Shown piece after piece: positions 21,315 through 33,526 of a stretch of DNA of 64,000 bases. The translations under genes were made by a program, and so were the position numbers. How positions within the stretch are numbered: position 1 is the first letter of the stretch; each line of letters opens with the position of its first letter. This stretch comes from Agapetus fuscipes (taxonomy: Eukaryota > Arthropoda > Insecta > Trichoptera > Glossosomatidae): NCBI GenBank assembly GCA_951799405.1, contig OX637332.1, positions 13,211,001-13,275,000 on the forward strand. The letters are read 5' to 3'. The notes beneath the pieces are model-generated. The model was not told where the DNA came from, did not search any database, and saw only the letters and a list, made by a program, of their open reading frames with translations.

Positions 21315-22343
21315 TTACAAATCAGCATTGCAGATTAGCCGCCACTTCTTCCTGTCCTTGCATACTTCTTTCATTTCATCCAGAGTCATAACCTTTTTCG
21401 TACAAGTTCTCCTTTTATTATGACTCTGGATATCCCATTCACTCGCTATTTCGAAAATTTGGTCCATCCATACCTTTCTCGGTCTTCCTCTTCCACGACA
21501 TCCATCAATTCTTGCAGCATACACTTTCTTCGTCAGTTTTTCCTCATTCATTCTCTCTAAATGTCCAAACCATCTAAGTATACTTCTTTTAATCTTTACT
21601 TTCACACTTTCTCTTACACCACATTCCTCTCTAACAAAATCATTCCTCACCCTATCACTCCGTCTTTTTCCAATCATACTTCTTAAGTAGTCCATTTCCA
21701 CTGTATGGACTTTACTAATCTCACTTTCACTCACCGTCCAGGCTTCACTTCCATACATCAGAGTGGGCACTAGTATACCACCGTGCACCGCGAGTCGAAC
21801 ATTTTTTGAAAGATTCTGGTTCTTGGCGATGCTAGCGGTAGCACCCAGTACGCACCTGCCTTTCATTATACTTCTTTCAAATTCACCTGTCATTCTTCCA
21901 TCTTTTTCAAACTTACTTCCCAGGTATACAAACTCATTTACGACATCAACATTCATTCCATTAATTTTAAATTCATATTTTCATCATCTCTTTCAAAAAT
22001 CAATACTTTCGTCTTACTTGCATTCAACTTCAAATGGTTACATAACAAAGCTTCATTCAATCTAGAGAGCATTGTTTGCAATTCTACTGCTAAATCAGAT
22101 ACAAGAACTGCATCATCTGCATACAGTAGAACACTCATTTTGCTCTCTCCTATCATCAATCCACAATCATTAAGTCTAGCATCTCTGACACACTTGTCCA
22201 TGACTATGTTAAATAGCCATGGACTCATCACACATCCTTGCCTCACACCCTTATAAACTTCAAACCACTCACTATACTCACCATCAATACGGACACATGC
22301 CTTACTATTTTCATAGTTTGCATGTACCGCACCTAGGAGATTA
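21315..22343 (-). pseudogene. RTE-like reverse transcriptase, C-terminal half
   Basis: The RT end is visible with GVRQGCVMSPWLFNIVMDKC-type text and the active site YADDAVLVSD, followed by NHLKLNASKTKVLIFERDDE. After a frameshift near 21955 the C-terminal domain reads VVNEFVYLGSKFEKDGRMTG, LVPTLMYGSEAWTVSESE, RWFGHLERMNEEKLTKKVY and GCRGRGRPRKVWMDQIFEIA. The last part is the typical tail of RTE-group proteins and ends KDRKKWRLICNADL. The frameshift is shared with copy B. Confidence 0.82.
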
Positions 22344-22489
22344 ATTATACTTTTTTAATATTAGACAATTAGAACCTAAGGATGTCGTTTTTTTCATGTT
22401 TTAAAGAATAATACATCTATTAAAAATAGTAATGATCATAAATAAATTAAGTGTGGTATGCAAAAAAAGGAAGAGATGAAGGAACTCCA

Positions 22490-22530
22490 GTGGTTCTGGC
22501 CACCCCTACTGACAGAGATACTACATGTTT
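22490..22530 (+). repeat. RTE family 2 tail fragment
   Basis: TTCTGGCCACCCCTACTGACAG-type sequence resembles the 3' end of RTE family 2. The fragment is short. Confidence 0.45.
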
Positions 22531-22894
22531 AGTTTAATCTAACTCAGCCTTCCCCAGAAATCAGAGCCCACTTTGAGAGAGCATGGAAACCCCAAGTTAA
22601 AAGTTTAATGTATGTAAGTCTGACACCTTTACTCATACAATAAATTGATTACAAATGTCGATTTCTAACTTTACTGAGACCAAGGGAAGAAAAGTTTATG
22701 AATAATCTAGCATTCTCGTGAATGAAGTCTAATTGAGCCTATTGTGAATTTTTGTGAACCGTGGTCAGGTGGTAATCATCTCAGACTACTAGTCAAAAGA
22801 TGCTCGTTCCAATTCTTGATGAAAATTAAAATATTTTTAATTTAATTCTTATGTTCTGAGGCAAATTACCAGCCAAGTTATATTATTAACAGCT
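22531..22894. other. No feature recognised
   Basis: No coding or repeat signal recognised. Confidence 0.4.
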
Positions 22895-23100
22895 AAGCCT
22901 GGTCGATAGTTGTGTTAGATCGCTTGCGTTCAAAGCCCAAGGCTATGGTTCAATCCACACCAAGGGTGTCAGAAGTGTCTATTATGAGCCCAAAACTCAA
23001 AGACCAACAAAGTTTACTCAGTCTTCTCAAGTAATGAGAATCTGCCCCCTCAGAAGCAGGGCAGAAGAAAGAAAACCTGTTGTATGGGAATTGGGAGTAA
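22895..23100 (+). repeat. tRNA-derived SINE-2 copy
   Basis: The head CTGGTCGATAGTTGTGTTAG and B-box-like GGTTCAATCC are followed by CACCAAGGGTGTCAGAAG and a body ending near GAAGCAGGGCAGAAGAAAG. It is the longest SINE-2 copy in the window. Confidence 0.75.
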
Positions 23101-23299
23101 ACTAAAAAAAAAAATTGAAGTTGTTACTTTGAGATTTTAAACCAGGTGGTGATTGCCAATCAGTAATGATTACAACTTCAAGAAACCGCTGAATTCACTA
23201 GAGAAGTGTCAATCAAAGAATTCATACAAGATACTAGATGAAAACATTGAAGAACCCAATTTTGATGCACTGAAAAATATATATATGCAGTGCAACGCA

Positions 23300-23352
23300 A
23301 CTCCACATAACTAAGCTGCACATACAGTGCAACTTCTCCCCACATAGTCCCC
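23300..23352 (+). repeat. Short repeat R3
   Basis: TAAGCTGCACATACAGTGCA followed by AGTCCCCGAAGAGG, as at 12758 and 13451. It abuts the next SINE, as R3 also lies near SINE-2 at 12.8 kb. Confidence 0.55.
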
Positions 23353-23440
23353 GAAGAGGAGGTCGGTCGAGATCGATACCTTGCCCTCAGGCTTTCAACG
23401 CGAGCCCTCTACCAACTTAGCTGTCGGCAAGACACGTTGA
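23353..23440 (-). repeat. tRNA-like SINE head
   Basis: On the minus strand: GCCGACAGCTAAGTTGGTAG (A-box) and later GGTATCGATCTCGACC (B-box). It does not form a full cloverleaf. It lies within 60 bp of the OGT exon donor at 23475. Confidence 0.6.
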
Positions 23441-23473
23441 TAAAAAGTCCATTAATTTAAAATAAAGGACTCA

Positions 23474-24846
<1,373 letters not shown>

Positions 24847-25095
24847 CGCTGCCTTAGTTCTTGTTTATTGTATACGCCATTGAGAAAATTTTATATGTGC
24901 AATGTTTGCATGTGTACTGGACCAATGTGTCTTATGAAAACAAGAAATTTATTTTAAAAATATTTAAAAGAACTCTCACATTATCGAATTTTTTTCTTAG
25001 CTCAGATTGTGTAGAATTTGATTCATAAGACAACTGCATGAAAAAGTCATATTTGACAAGATTGGCGTATACGATAAACAAGAACTGGGGGAGCG
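24847..25095. mobile_element. MITE with ~32-bp inverted ends
   Basis: The left end CGCTGCCTTAGTTCTTGTTT and the reverse complement of the right end (CGCTCCCCCAGTTCTTGTTT) match and continue to TATACGCCA. ATTT flanks both sides (24843-24846, 25096-25099), a possible target duplication. A related copy in the opposite orientation is at 46118-46336. No coding sequence. The superfamily is not assigned. Confidence 0.7.
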
Positions 25096-27941
25096 ATTTG
25101 TAAAAAAATATATGATAGCATTGATGATTGTAAAAAAATAAAGCTCAAGTGGCTGTGTTTTTTAAATCAAAGTTAATCCAGTCTCCACTTATTAAAGGTA
25201 AACTCATTAGAACTGTTTTTTTTTGCCAAATCCACTTTCGTTATGGGGTGTGTCATTACAGCTATAGTTCTCTGCCAATCAGAGGTTTGGTATTAGAAAA
25301 TGTTGATGAAAGCTTTGTTTCAAGACAATATACAAACAAGTAAATGCAGTAAGCTAACAGAACTCCATGGAAAATATATTTTTAAGTCATTTACATTTTG
25401 TGTCTTGTATTTACTTGTCAGTGATTTGTTTTAGAAACACAAGAGATGGTTTTAAATGTAACAGAGAGGAACACTGTTTGTATCATAGTTTAACTTATAT
25501 CATATAATTTTAAGGTTCGAACAATATACTTATTTGAAAATTATGTCAGCTTTATTTCATTCAATCAGTATCTCAGACAAAGACAAACATAATGTTTATT
25601 TATTTAAGTAGAACATTAAACCAGACCCCTTATTGGCAGAGATATAGCGCGTATGTTGTCGCCTGAGCATTGGGGGTTCGTAATGGTGATCTAAAATTTT
25701 CAATCTGTGATTGTTACTGTCTTGTTGTCAGGAGTCCGTTTCCTCAGGGTGGAGTGAAGCGATCAACTTTACCTTTGGGAAGCAGAAAGCAGCGGAGCTC
25801 CCCTTCACTTCATTGTATCAAATAGCAGGAAAGGTCAGCCTCGCAGAACTTCCAAACCCCTATTCTCTAGTGTTATAAAAATACAATGCAATTAGTCATA
25901 GCAAGAATTTCACTACGCAAAGAGATCAAATTTATAACTTGTACAAAGAATGCTGTTGTTTGCAAATTGGTGGAATTGTGACAGTCCATAATACAGTTTT
26001 AAAAATTCTCTCCATAATGAAGCTAATTTTTATAGTACACTTGAATACGCGAGTGGTATTTCACTTAAGTGTACTAATAGTTTTTTTAAATATATAGAAT
26101 CACAAAGAAAAGTTTAAAATTCTACAATTTATTGAATGCAATCAATGAAAGTTATAAGGAAATTTAAAATATGAAAGATCAAAATAAAAAAAGTAAAAAG
26201 AAAAAAATTAAATGCACATATTATTTTTAACCATCCTTATTATACTAAATCTGGGATGGGGAAAGTTGGCTTCTGAAACCAATTTACTGCTTTGTTGTAG
26301 GAGCGGGTTTTCTTTTTCCTGAAAAATTCAATATCGTTCCTACATCAATTATCATAAACACCATGTAAACCCTGTAATAGTCAAAGAATTTATAACAAAA
26401 GTACTCTCTAATCTCCAGGTCATTTGCATGTTAGGTTATTGTTCTTATCAGTCAGCTTTTAATGGAATTTTAATAAACACCAACATTGACGTAAATAATT
26501 TTGATCTCATTGATGACACGCAAGAAAAAATATTGTGCTCACTTGCTTTGGTATTGTTTGGATAATTAAGAGTCATAAAAGAATGACCACTTGAATCAAA
26601 TAGTGGCATTGTAGTAATTTTGATTGTGTTTGTATTTCTGATACATATGCTTATAGAAAAAAATAAATACATTCTCAAGGAAATGATGGTTATAAAACAT
26701 AAAACCTTCAAACCAATCCCAAATCAAGTAAGTGTGCAACTGGAAAATTTACTCAGAACAACTCAGAAGATTTAATAAAAAAATTGCATCACCCGCAACT
26801 AGACTTCAGAAAGATGGCTGACCTGTTTTATGTAAAAAAAATAAAACATTAATGATGGATAAAATAAAAATGCCACTTCTTTGTTAATTCATGTCTCTGA
26901 TAATCCGTCTAAAATGGAGTCTGAATTTTTTTTTAAAGGATGTTGGAAATTATTTTTTCTCCATGGGCAAATGTTTCCCTTCTATGTAAGTAGAGTATCT
27001 TGTAACCAATTATAAGTAAGCCTTGACCCTAGCAACTATGCCATGTGCCGTCTAAGCTTTTCTGACAGTTTGTAACAAAGAGAAGTATTGCCTTTATAAA
27101 AACATCAGGGTATAGACATGATTGCTTTCAAATAATGATGAATAAGCAAGTGATGAGAATTAAAATCTGGAATAAAAAATTGATGATCTAAGAAGAGCTC
27201 CATTGTACGATAAGTAGAATTATTAGTAAACACTACCTATCGCATTCAAACAAGTAACTTCTATGGACCAAGTTCTAATGAAAGGAAATGTTTCTGAAAA
27301 AAAAGCTAATTTTTGTTTTTAATCAATACATTTGATATTAGGTATTTTATCAAAATATGTACATACTTAAATTAATCATAATCAAAACTTAGGCTGATTA
27401 ATCTTGAGAATAATTTTGTGTTATCGGTCATTGCTGTCAATTTGAACAAAATCCACAAGCTAAAACGCTGTGTGAACCTTCTGAAATTATCAACAAATAA
27501 GTATTTAAAGTCTAACTTGGATTGAATTAGCTTATATTTCGATAAGCAGACTAATCTGTCTATATTAACTTTGTAGGTACGTGGTTTTTGTATAAAACAT
27601 GTTCTAGGTTACTTTTCGTGATATGTATATTTTTTTAAACCATAAAGAACCACCAATGCTCGGCCGTTTAAATAAAAGTGGACACTGATTGCAAATAACA
27701 AACACAATTATTTAGTAGGAGCAAAGAAGCTCCAGCATTGTGATATACAGAATATAGGATATACTTGTTATGTAGCAAAAAAAATGTATTAAATTTCACA
27801 TCAATAGGTACATGAAATTTATTTAAGAAATAACATGATGTTTCTCAAAAGATAATAGTATTTTTAAACATCAGATAGATGTCTTCAATGTTTTTTTCTA
27901 AATACACCAATTGCATAGAAGCAAAAATTTTAACCAAGCTT
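25096..27941 (-). other. OGT intron, nothing recognised
   Basis: About 2.8 kb of AT-rich intron. A moderately GC-rich patch at 25630-25870 with TTGGGGGTTCG could be part of an unknown SINE but has no second copy here. Confidence 0.5.
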
Positions 27942-28190
27942 CCTTGCCTTATAGGTTGGTATGAGGCTGACCACCCATACTGTAAAAAATGGTTCGCTTT
28001 GCCAATGTCACCCCTGTTTCAGGGAATGTCGGCAAGAGTTGCAGGGATTATGTTCATTTGAGGTTCGGATTTTATTTGTAAGTACACAATCAGCATTTTG
28101 TAAGCGCGAACTACACGTGTTTGTTTGTGGGCATACATTCGAGAGAATGAATATATCCTTGCAACTTAGATTATAGATTATAGATTCTGA
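27942..28190 (+). repeat. SINE-1, free-standing copy
   Basis: Complete copy from TTCCTTGCCTTATAGGTTGG to a tail of ATTATAG repeats. No LINE sequence precedes it; upstream DNA is unrelated intron. Confidence 0.85.
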
Positions 28191-28650
28191 AATAGCTTGA
28201 AAGTAACAATATTACGCTAAAAATATATATAAATGAAGAAGGGAATGTGCTATTGTAAAATCTGTTTGTATAAATTATGTACTGCAATTCAGTAAAAAAT
28301 AAGTTGTATTCTATCCTAAGTAATTTTAAAAATATACATACATTCTTGGTGTATGAATGAACTCTATTTATTATGTTCAAGAATTTATAAACTGTTAATT
28401 CATTACACCAAGAGTGCTTGTAAACACAGAATTGTTAATAATTATTAATGTTTAAACTGCAATAGTGTTTCAGAACTTAAAAGATCATTTTTAAATATTT
28501 ATAGCTTGCACAGTATTATCCATTGATGGACTTTAAAATAAAAAAAAACAGTAGAGCCTCATTAATCTGAACCCCTAAAAACACAGGAGGGTTCGAAATA
28601 ACCAGTGTTAGGATTATAGTATGTGACAAATTCTATGGAGGTGAAAAATA
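28191..28650 (-). other. OGT intron, nothing recognised
   Basis: AT-rich sequence between a SINE-1 and the DIRS element. Confidence 0.5.
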
Positions 28651-28692
28651 GGGGAGTTTTACCTACCATTAAAACTCTTATTATGTTTCTAT

Positions 28693-28880
28693 AGATGTCT
28701 GGAGTCCATATTATGAGAGAAACAATCACTTTTCCCCTTTTATGTGGTTTTTTAGTCTATTCCTGGGTCTTTGATTTGCACTTTTTTACACTTTAGGCAC
28801 TTTTCTACTCTATGGTCGCTTTTTCCCCATTTCCTGTTTCCCCATTTCCAGTTCCCCCATATCCCGGTCGCCATTTGTCA
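28693..28880 (+). repeat. DIRS left inverted terminal repeat
   Basis: About 188 bp matching 33323-33510 in inverted orientation with only a handful of mismatches. It includes CTTTTCCCCTTTTATGTGG and CCCATATCCCGGTCGCCATT. Confidence 0.9.
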
Positions 28881-28913
28881 AAAAGCTCATAATATACCAG
28901 GTAGGGGTTACCT

Positions 28914-29010
28914 GGACTCCAGACATCTATAGAAACATAATAAGAGTTTTAATGGTAGGTAAAACTCCCCTATTATGTGTTCTGAGAGATGTCTGGAGTC
29001 CATATTATGA
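28914..29010 (+). repeat. DIRS internal complementary region
   Basis: 28914-28970 is the exact reverse complement of the left end 28651-28707 (57 nt). 28971-29010 is the exact reverse complement of the right end 33487-33526 (40 nt). The two are adjacent, so this region is a template of the joined ends, as required by the DIRS circularisation model. Confidence 0.93.
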
Positions 29011-29041
29011 GAGATCTGTCTATTATAGACCGGGGACGTCT

Positions 29042-30352
29042 TTATTTGATATTAACTGGTTGAAATAGGGAGGGATCTTCTGGAGCTGTATGTTTCAACA
29101 TCTCTTTCTGATAGTATTTTCTGAAAGTGTTTTCCTTTTTTCAGTTGCCTCTTTCCAGTATGTTATCTATTGGATTAAGTGATGCGACCGCTGAACGTGT
29201 GCTGCGGGGAGTGGCCTCTACTCCTGCTGATTTTAGCTTGTTCTTTACCCATCCTCCTATGATGATGATGATGGATGATTTCTTTCATGGCTTCTGGAGA
29301 AAAGTAGTGTCTTCAGTTCCTTTCTGAAGGTGGTGGTGATTGTTCTTGTAGCTGCCTTCACTTGTCCTCGGGTGCTGATGAACAGGTTATAAATATTTTG
29401 TCCTGATCTCCTTTCGCGTGATAGTTCAATCAGCTTCCTTATCCAGAAGACTGGGTTGACGTTGTGTTCCTTGGATTCCAGAAGTCTCCAATTAGATTGT
29501 CGGTGTTTGAGGGTATCTGTTTTTGATCCAAAGAATGGAATTAACACAATTGATGTGCCTTCGTCTAGAATGTTTCCTTCTGTGATATTTAGCAGGGTCA
29601 GATCGTGTACTCTTCTTCCTGAAGATAACAGAAGTAAGATTGCCGTTCTACACAAAACTTCATAGAGAGAATCTGATCGCTAGCCAGTCTTTCACTATCT
29701 GCGGATTCCACACAGGAGGTTTAGGAGGATTGATCTTTGCCATTGCTATGGCTTTTAATGTATGTTTCACTAGGAAATCTGAGCTAAGATTCTTTTCCGT
29801 CATTGGGTTGCAGAAGGTTACGATGGCTGACTTGTGTACCAGTATCGTCCTGTATGACAGTTTTTCGTTAATGAACAGTTGTGCTAGATACCTTGCCAAT
29901 TGATTAGGAGATGGTGTGTTGGGATGGGTATTATTCGCCAGTATCCAGCGGCACCATCTTTGCCAAGTAGGTTTATATGTGTTGAGTGTGGAAGCTCGCC
30001 ATCCTGACAGGAGCAGTTTTTTCTCTTCCGCGTTCCAGGAATTTAAGATACTGTCCCAGCCCCAATTTTCCACACTTCCATTTCCAGGTCTAGAATTCTG
30101 GGTGGTGGATTGCCTGTTGATGTGTCGATTAGTACTGACTCCAGGTTCGGTATTTGCATCGGCGGTGCAAGTGATCGACGAATTAAGTCTGGCCGCCAGA
30201 AGGCCCTCTGCCACCTCGAGACCAAGAGTAGGTAAATTCCGGTTGCCCCGTTTAGGTGCCTCAGGATCCTCGGTATAAGGTTTGGCGGAGGAAATATCCA
30301 ACCCAGATTCTAGAGCCAGTGCCGACTGAAGGCGTTTTGAAAGATTGCGCAT
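29042..30352 (-). pseudogene. DIRS tyrosine recombinase remnant
   Basis: The N-terminal core-binding part is in 29660-30352 (SGWRASTLNTYKPTWQRWCR, NTHPNTPSPNQLARYLAQLF). The catalytic part in 29257-29655 has LLLLSSGRRVHDLTLLNI with the first catalytic Arg. Below 29260 another frame carries the C-terminal boxes; the HxxR box reads RSTR, so the His appears replaced by Arg. A stop replaces the usual Trp after ILERGN, and the probable nucleophile Tyr lies in FRKYYQKEM. The frame ends at 29042. At least two frameshifts and one nonsense codon break it. In an active element it would insert the circular cDNA. Confidence 0.85.
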
Positions 30353-32014
30353 GAGTCAGTGGAGTCTCTGGACACGTAAGTTGAACTCACGTGTGCCGTG
30401 GTGGATGCGAACAGGTCTATATCTGGTTCTCCGAAATGATTGAAAATGGCCTTCGTTGCTGTTGGTAAGAGATGCCACTCTGGAGGGGATCTTCCTCTTG
30501 ATAGGTGATCCGCGTCTCCGTTGTATCTTCCCGGTAGGTACTGCGCTGTTAGCGAGATTTCCCATTGGCCTGCCAAAGTCAACAGATCTCGGGTAAGATT
30601 TAGGAGTGTTTTTGATCTGATGCCCCCTTCCTTGCGGATGTAGGCGACTACTGTCTTGTTGTCTGATTGTACCAAAATTTCGGAGCCGGAAAGGTCGTGC
30701 GCTGTGCGTTGCAGGGTTGCAAAAACAGCGAAACAACTCTTTTCGGTTGGAGTGCCACTTCTTTTGTTGAACGGTCCACTGTCCTAACAGCATCAAGTCG
30801 TCCAGAGTTGCTCCCCAAGCTAAGTCTGACGCATCTGTTGTCAAAATATGTCCGAAAGTTTCCCTGTGGATGGAACTTGATTCGTTTGCATTCCCTATCC
30901 ACCACTCTATTTCTTGTAAGCTGTCCTCGGTTATTTGTATGGACCCTCTTGGTGACAGGCGCTTCAGTGGCTTGCTCGCTATCTGCAATTGTCTGCAGTG
31001 GAGGCGACCTCTTTTCACCATGAAGCTGGCAAAAGTCTTCCTAGGAACTTTCCGCCAGTTTTAACGACCATTTTCGAGAAGTCAGTATTGCTCGAAGCGA
31101 GTGGCGCAATGCCTCTTGCTTCCGTTCTGAAAGTAATTTGCAATTGTTGTGCGTGTCCCGAACGATTCCCAAGTACTCTAATTGTTGAGTGGGGAAGAGC
31201 CCTGACTTCTGGAGATTCACATACCACCCCAGAGATTGTAGGATATCTACTGCTAGATGCGATTGCCGACAAAGATCCTCCTTGGATTGGTTCGCAAGGA
31301 GGAAGTCGTCGAGATAAACGATTGTCTGAATGCCTCGTCGCCGCAGTAGTTGGGCTACCCAATTTGTGAGGGTTGCAAACATTCTGGGGGCAGATGAAAG
31401 GCCAAAGGGCAGACTTGTCATCTGAAGTAATTCTCCTCGATAGACCAGTCGCAAAAATCTTCGATGTTTCTGTGCTCTTGGGAGATAAAAGTAAGCTTGC
31501 GATAGGTCTATTTTCGACAACCAATTGTTTGGCTGCAGAAACTCTGGCACTTTGTAGTGGCTATGAGTTTGAACGGAACCGGGTCTAGGAAGAAGTTTAA
31601 CGATTTCAGGTTGAAAATCATTCTCGAGGAACGGTCCGATTTGGGTGTTAGGAACATTTTTGATAAGAAGCTGGGAGATGACTCCGCGGCCTCTATAACG
31701 CCGGATTCGGTCATTTCTTTTATTTGAGAGTCCATTTCGGGTGAAGGACTCGTCTGGTATAGAATTAAGGTCTTTTTGTGTGGTAATATCAGAGGGGGAA
31801 TTGAGATGAAAGGTATTCTTACTCCGATTATCATCTTCAGGATGTGGTTTGGTGCTCCGAGTGACGTCCAAACCTGAAGGTAGGACTCCAAGCATCCTCC
31901 GCGAAATGGTTTCTTGTCATTTTCGTGGATGCCTCCCTCTGTCTCCTTTGAGATTTCCTGACCGTGTGTTACTCCCTGCCCTTTTTCCTCTTGAAGAGAA
32001 ATTTGGAGCGTCAC
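30310..32014 (-). pseudogene. DIRS reverse transcriptase and RNase H remnant
   Basis: RT blocks are split between frames: GVIEAAESSPSFLSKMFLTP and RMIFNLKSLN in 31508-32014, then WLSKIDLSQAYFYLP, LPFGLSSAPRMF and the catalytic YLDDFLL in 31041-31895. RNase H follows: LTTDASDLAWGATLDD in 30356-31021 and VQSDNKTVVAYIRKEGG with YNGDADHLSRG in 30310-30675. The motif wording (DLSQAY, LPFGLSSAP, YLDD) is that of DIRS/Ngaro-type RTs and not of LINEs. Three or more frameshifts are present. Confidence 0.88.
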
Positions 32015-33046
32015 TAAGGCCTCGATTGCTTTCCGCAGTGGGTCGTTGCTGCCCTCGAAAAAACTGATTCTTTTTCAGTACTGGGACGTGCGGTTTCGAT
32101 GAGGTGCTGGGTTGAGGGCACCGGGTCTTCACTGACAATTTGTCGGTGGTCCCCACTCTAGAGAAAAAAGACGTGAGACTGTCTTTGCCAAACAAGTGTT
32201 CGGTACTCGGCGGGAATTTGTTTAACCCCTCTCTCACATGCTCTTCCTTAACTTGCCCCAGCACAGCTTTCCTGCGGAACTGGAGGGCCTCTGTCCGCCT
32301 CCCCCATACCATCTGGAGGATGTCTTCCGAGACTTTCTGGTATGGCGAGTCCAGAGCGAACAGCGTTTTGACCTTTTCGAAAAGGGCTTTCTTCGCCAAG
32401 GTCGTGTCGCTCCGGGCTCCCCAGTTGACCAAGGTCTGAAGACCAGAATGGAACTCCTCTTTCTGGATGAGGAGGGCGTGGGACATGGATGCAAACGACC
32501 GCTCGCCTGAATAGGGGAGCTTACGTCGCACTGGCGAAGTTCATCGTTCACTGCCAGGTCGACGAACGCCGGTTCTGCCAGGTATTTTTTCTGTACCTCG
32601 GCGTACCTTACTCCGGCCCAGTTTTCACTGTCGAAGTGCTGGAGCCTTTGGAGCGCTTCGACCCTGTTGCTCTTGGCCTTCGGGTGAGCTGGTTCTTTCA
32701 CCGTTGTGGCGGCTTCCTGGGAGCTCAGCAGTAGCTCTTCCTGGGCTTCCTCATTCTCTTCCAGTCCCGAAGGTTGTTCGAGGAAGTTGCTGGAAGAGTT
32801 TCCTGCCGGCGATTCAACGGGATTTCCCATAGAACTGGCGGGCCAGTCGCCGAAAACTGCGTTCGTCAGCATCCCGATCTGGGAAACCAGATAATCTATC
32901 CTTGGGTCCAAGACAACCCTCAGCCGTTTCTGAAGCCGCGGCGGTGAACCTGATTCCGAAGTGTCATATCCGCGTTTTAATGACGCATCACCTGAATTCT
33001 GTGAGATTTCGGCGGGAGGTTGCCCTTTATTGTAATCACAACTCAT
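31917..33046 (-). pseudogene. DIRS gag-like ORF1 remnant
   Basis: Starts at the Met MSCDYNKGQPPAEISQNSGD (33046) and runs in one frame to about 32530. It then continues in the frame of 31917-32531 (DTTLAKKALFEKVKTLFALD, KKNQFFRGQQRPTAESNRGL). The late part is rich in Ser, Arg and Lys, as expected for a nucleic-acid-binding Gag. It overlaps the start of the RT frame. One frameshift separates the two halves. Assignment rests on position and composition, since DIRS Gag is poorly conserved. Confidence 0.7.
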
Positions 33047-33322
33047 AACACTGATTTTGATGATATATAAAGTAAAAACTCCGTTAAAATAACGAAAAAC
33101 GTTTTTCGTAAATATGACAGCGTGGCATAACCAACAAAAATACGTATGCAAACTTTTAACCACCACAATTTCACCTGTTTTAGTTTTTAATTGTACACAA
33201 CGACACAAGATGGTAAAATAACACTCTTTTAAATGTTTTTGCCCAGGAATATTGTCAATTCACTCAAATTTTCGAAGGTGAAATCAACTGACATGTGACC
33301 ACAAGGGGAAAATGACGCTTTA

Positions 33323-33510
33323 TGACAAATGGCGACCGGGATATGGGGGAACTGGAAATAGGGAAACAGGAAATGGGGAAAAAGCGACCATAGTGTAGAA
33401 AAGTGCCTAAAGTGTAAAAAAGTGCAAATCAAAGACCCAGGAATAGACTAAAAAACCACATAAAAGGGGAAAAGTGCTTGTTTCTTTCATAATATGGACT
33501 CCAGACATCT
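33323..33510 (-). repeat. DIRS right inverted terminal repeat
   Basis: Inverted partner of 28693-28880. It lies at the 5' end of the minus-strand element, upstream of gag. Confidence 0.9.
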
Positions 33511-33526
33511 CTCAGAACACATAATA

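Larger units (their letters stand above)
20945..22343 (-). mobile_element. RTE-like LINE family 1, copy A (5'-truncated)
   Basis: Minus strand. The coding remnant (21315-22343) is followed by a ~120-bp A/T-rich 3' UTR and then by a complete SINE-1 unit ending in repeated ATTATAG (20945-20960). The 5' truncation is in the middle of the RT domain. Copies B, C and D have the same 3' layout. Confidence 0.82.
28651..33526 (-). mobile_element. DIRS-like tyrosine-recombinase retrotransposon
   Basis: A 4.88-kb element on the minus strand inside the 12-kb OGT intron, in the same orientation as OGT. It has inverted terminal repeats (28693-28880 and 33323-33510), an internal complementary region (28914-29010), and remnants of gag, RT-RNase H and a tyrosine recombinase in that order. 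This is the classic DIRS layout: the element integrates as a circle by recombination and leaves no long target duplication. The trinucleotide ATA is common to both ends. All reading frames are broken by frameshifts, so this copy is inactive. Confidence 0.92.

Noticed and set aside
30667..32734. Plus-strand ORFs across the DIRS element.
   Set aside because: Antisense shadows of the RT, RNase H and gag remnants.
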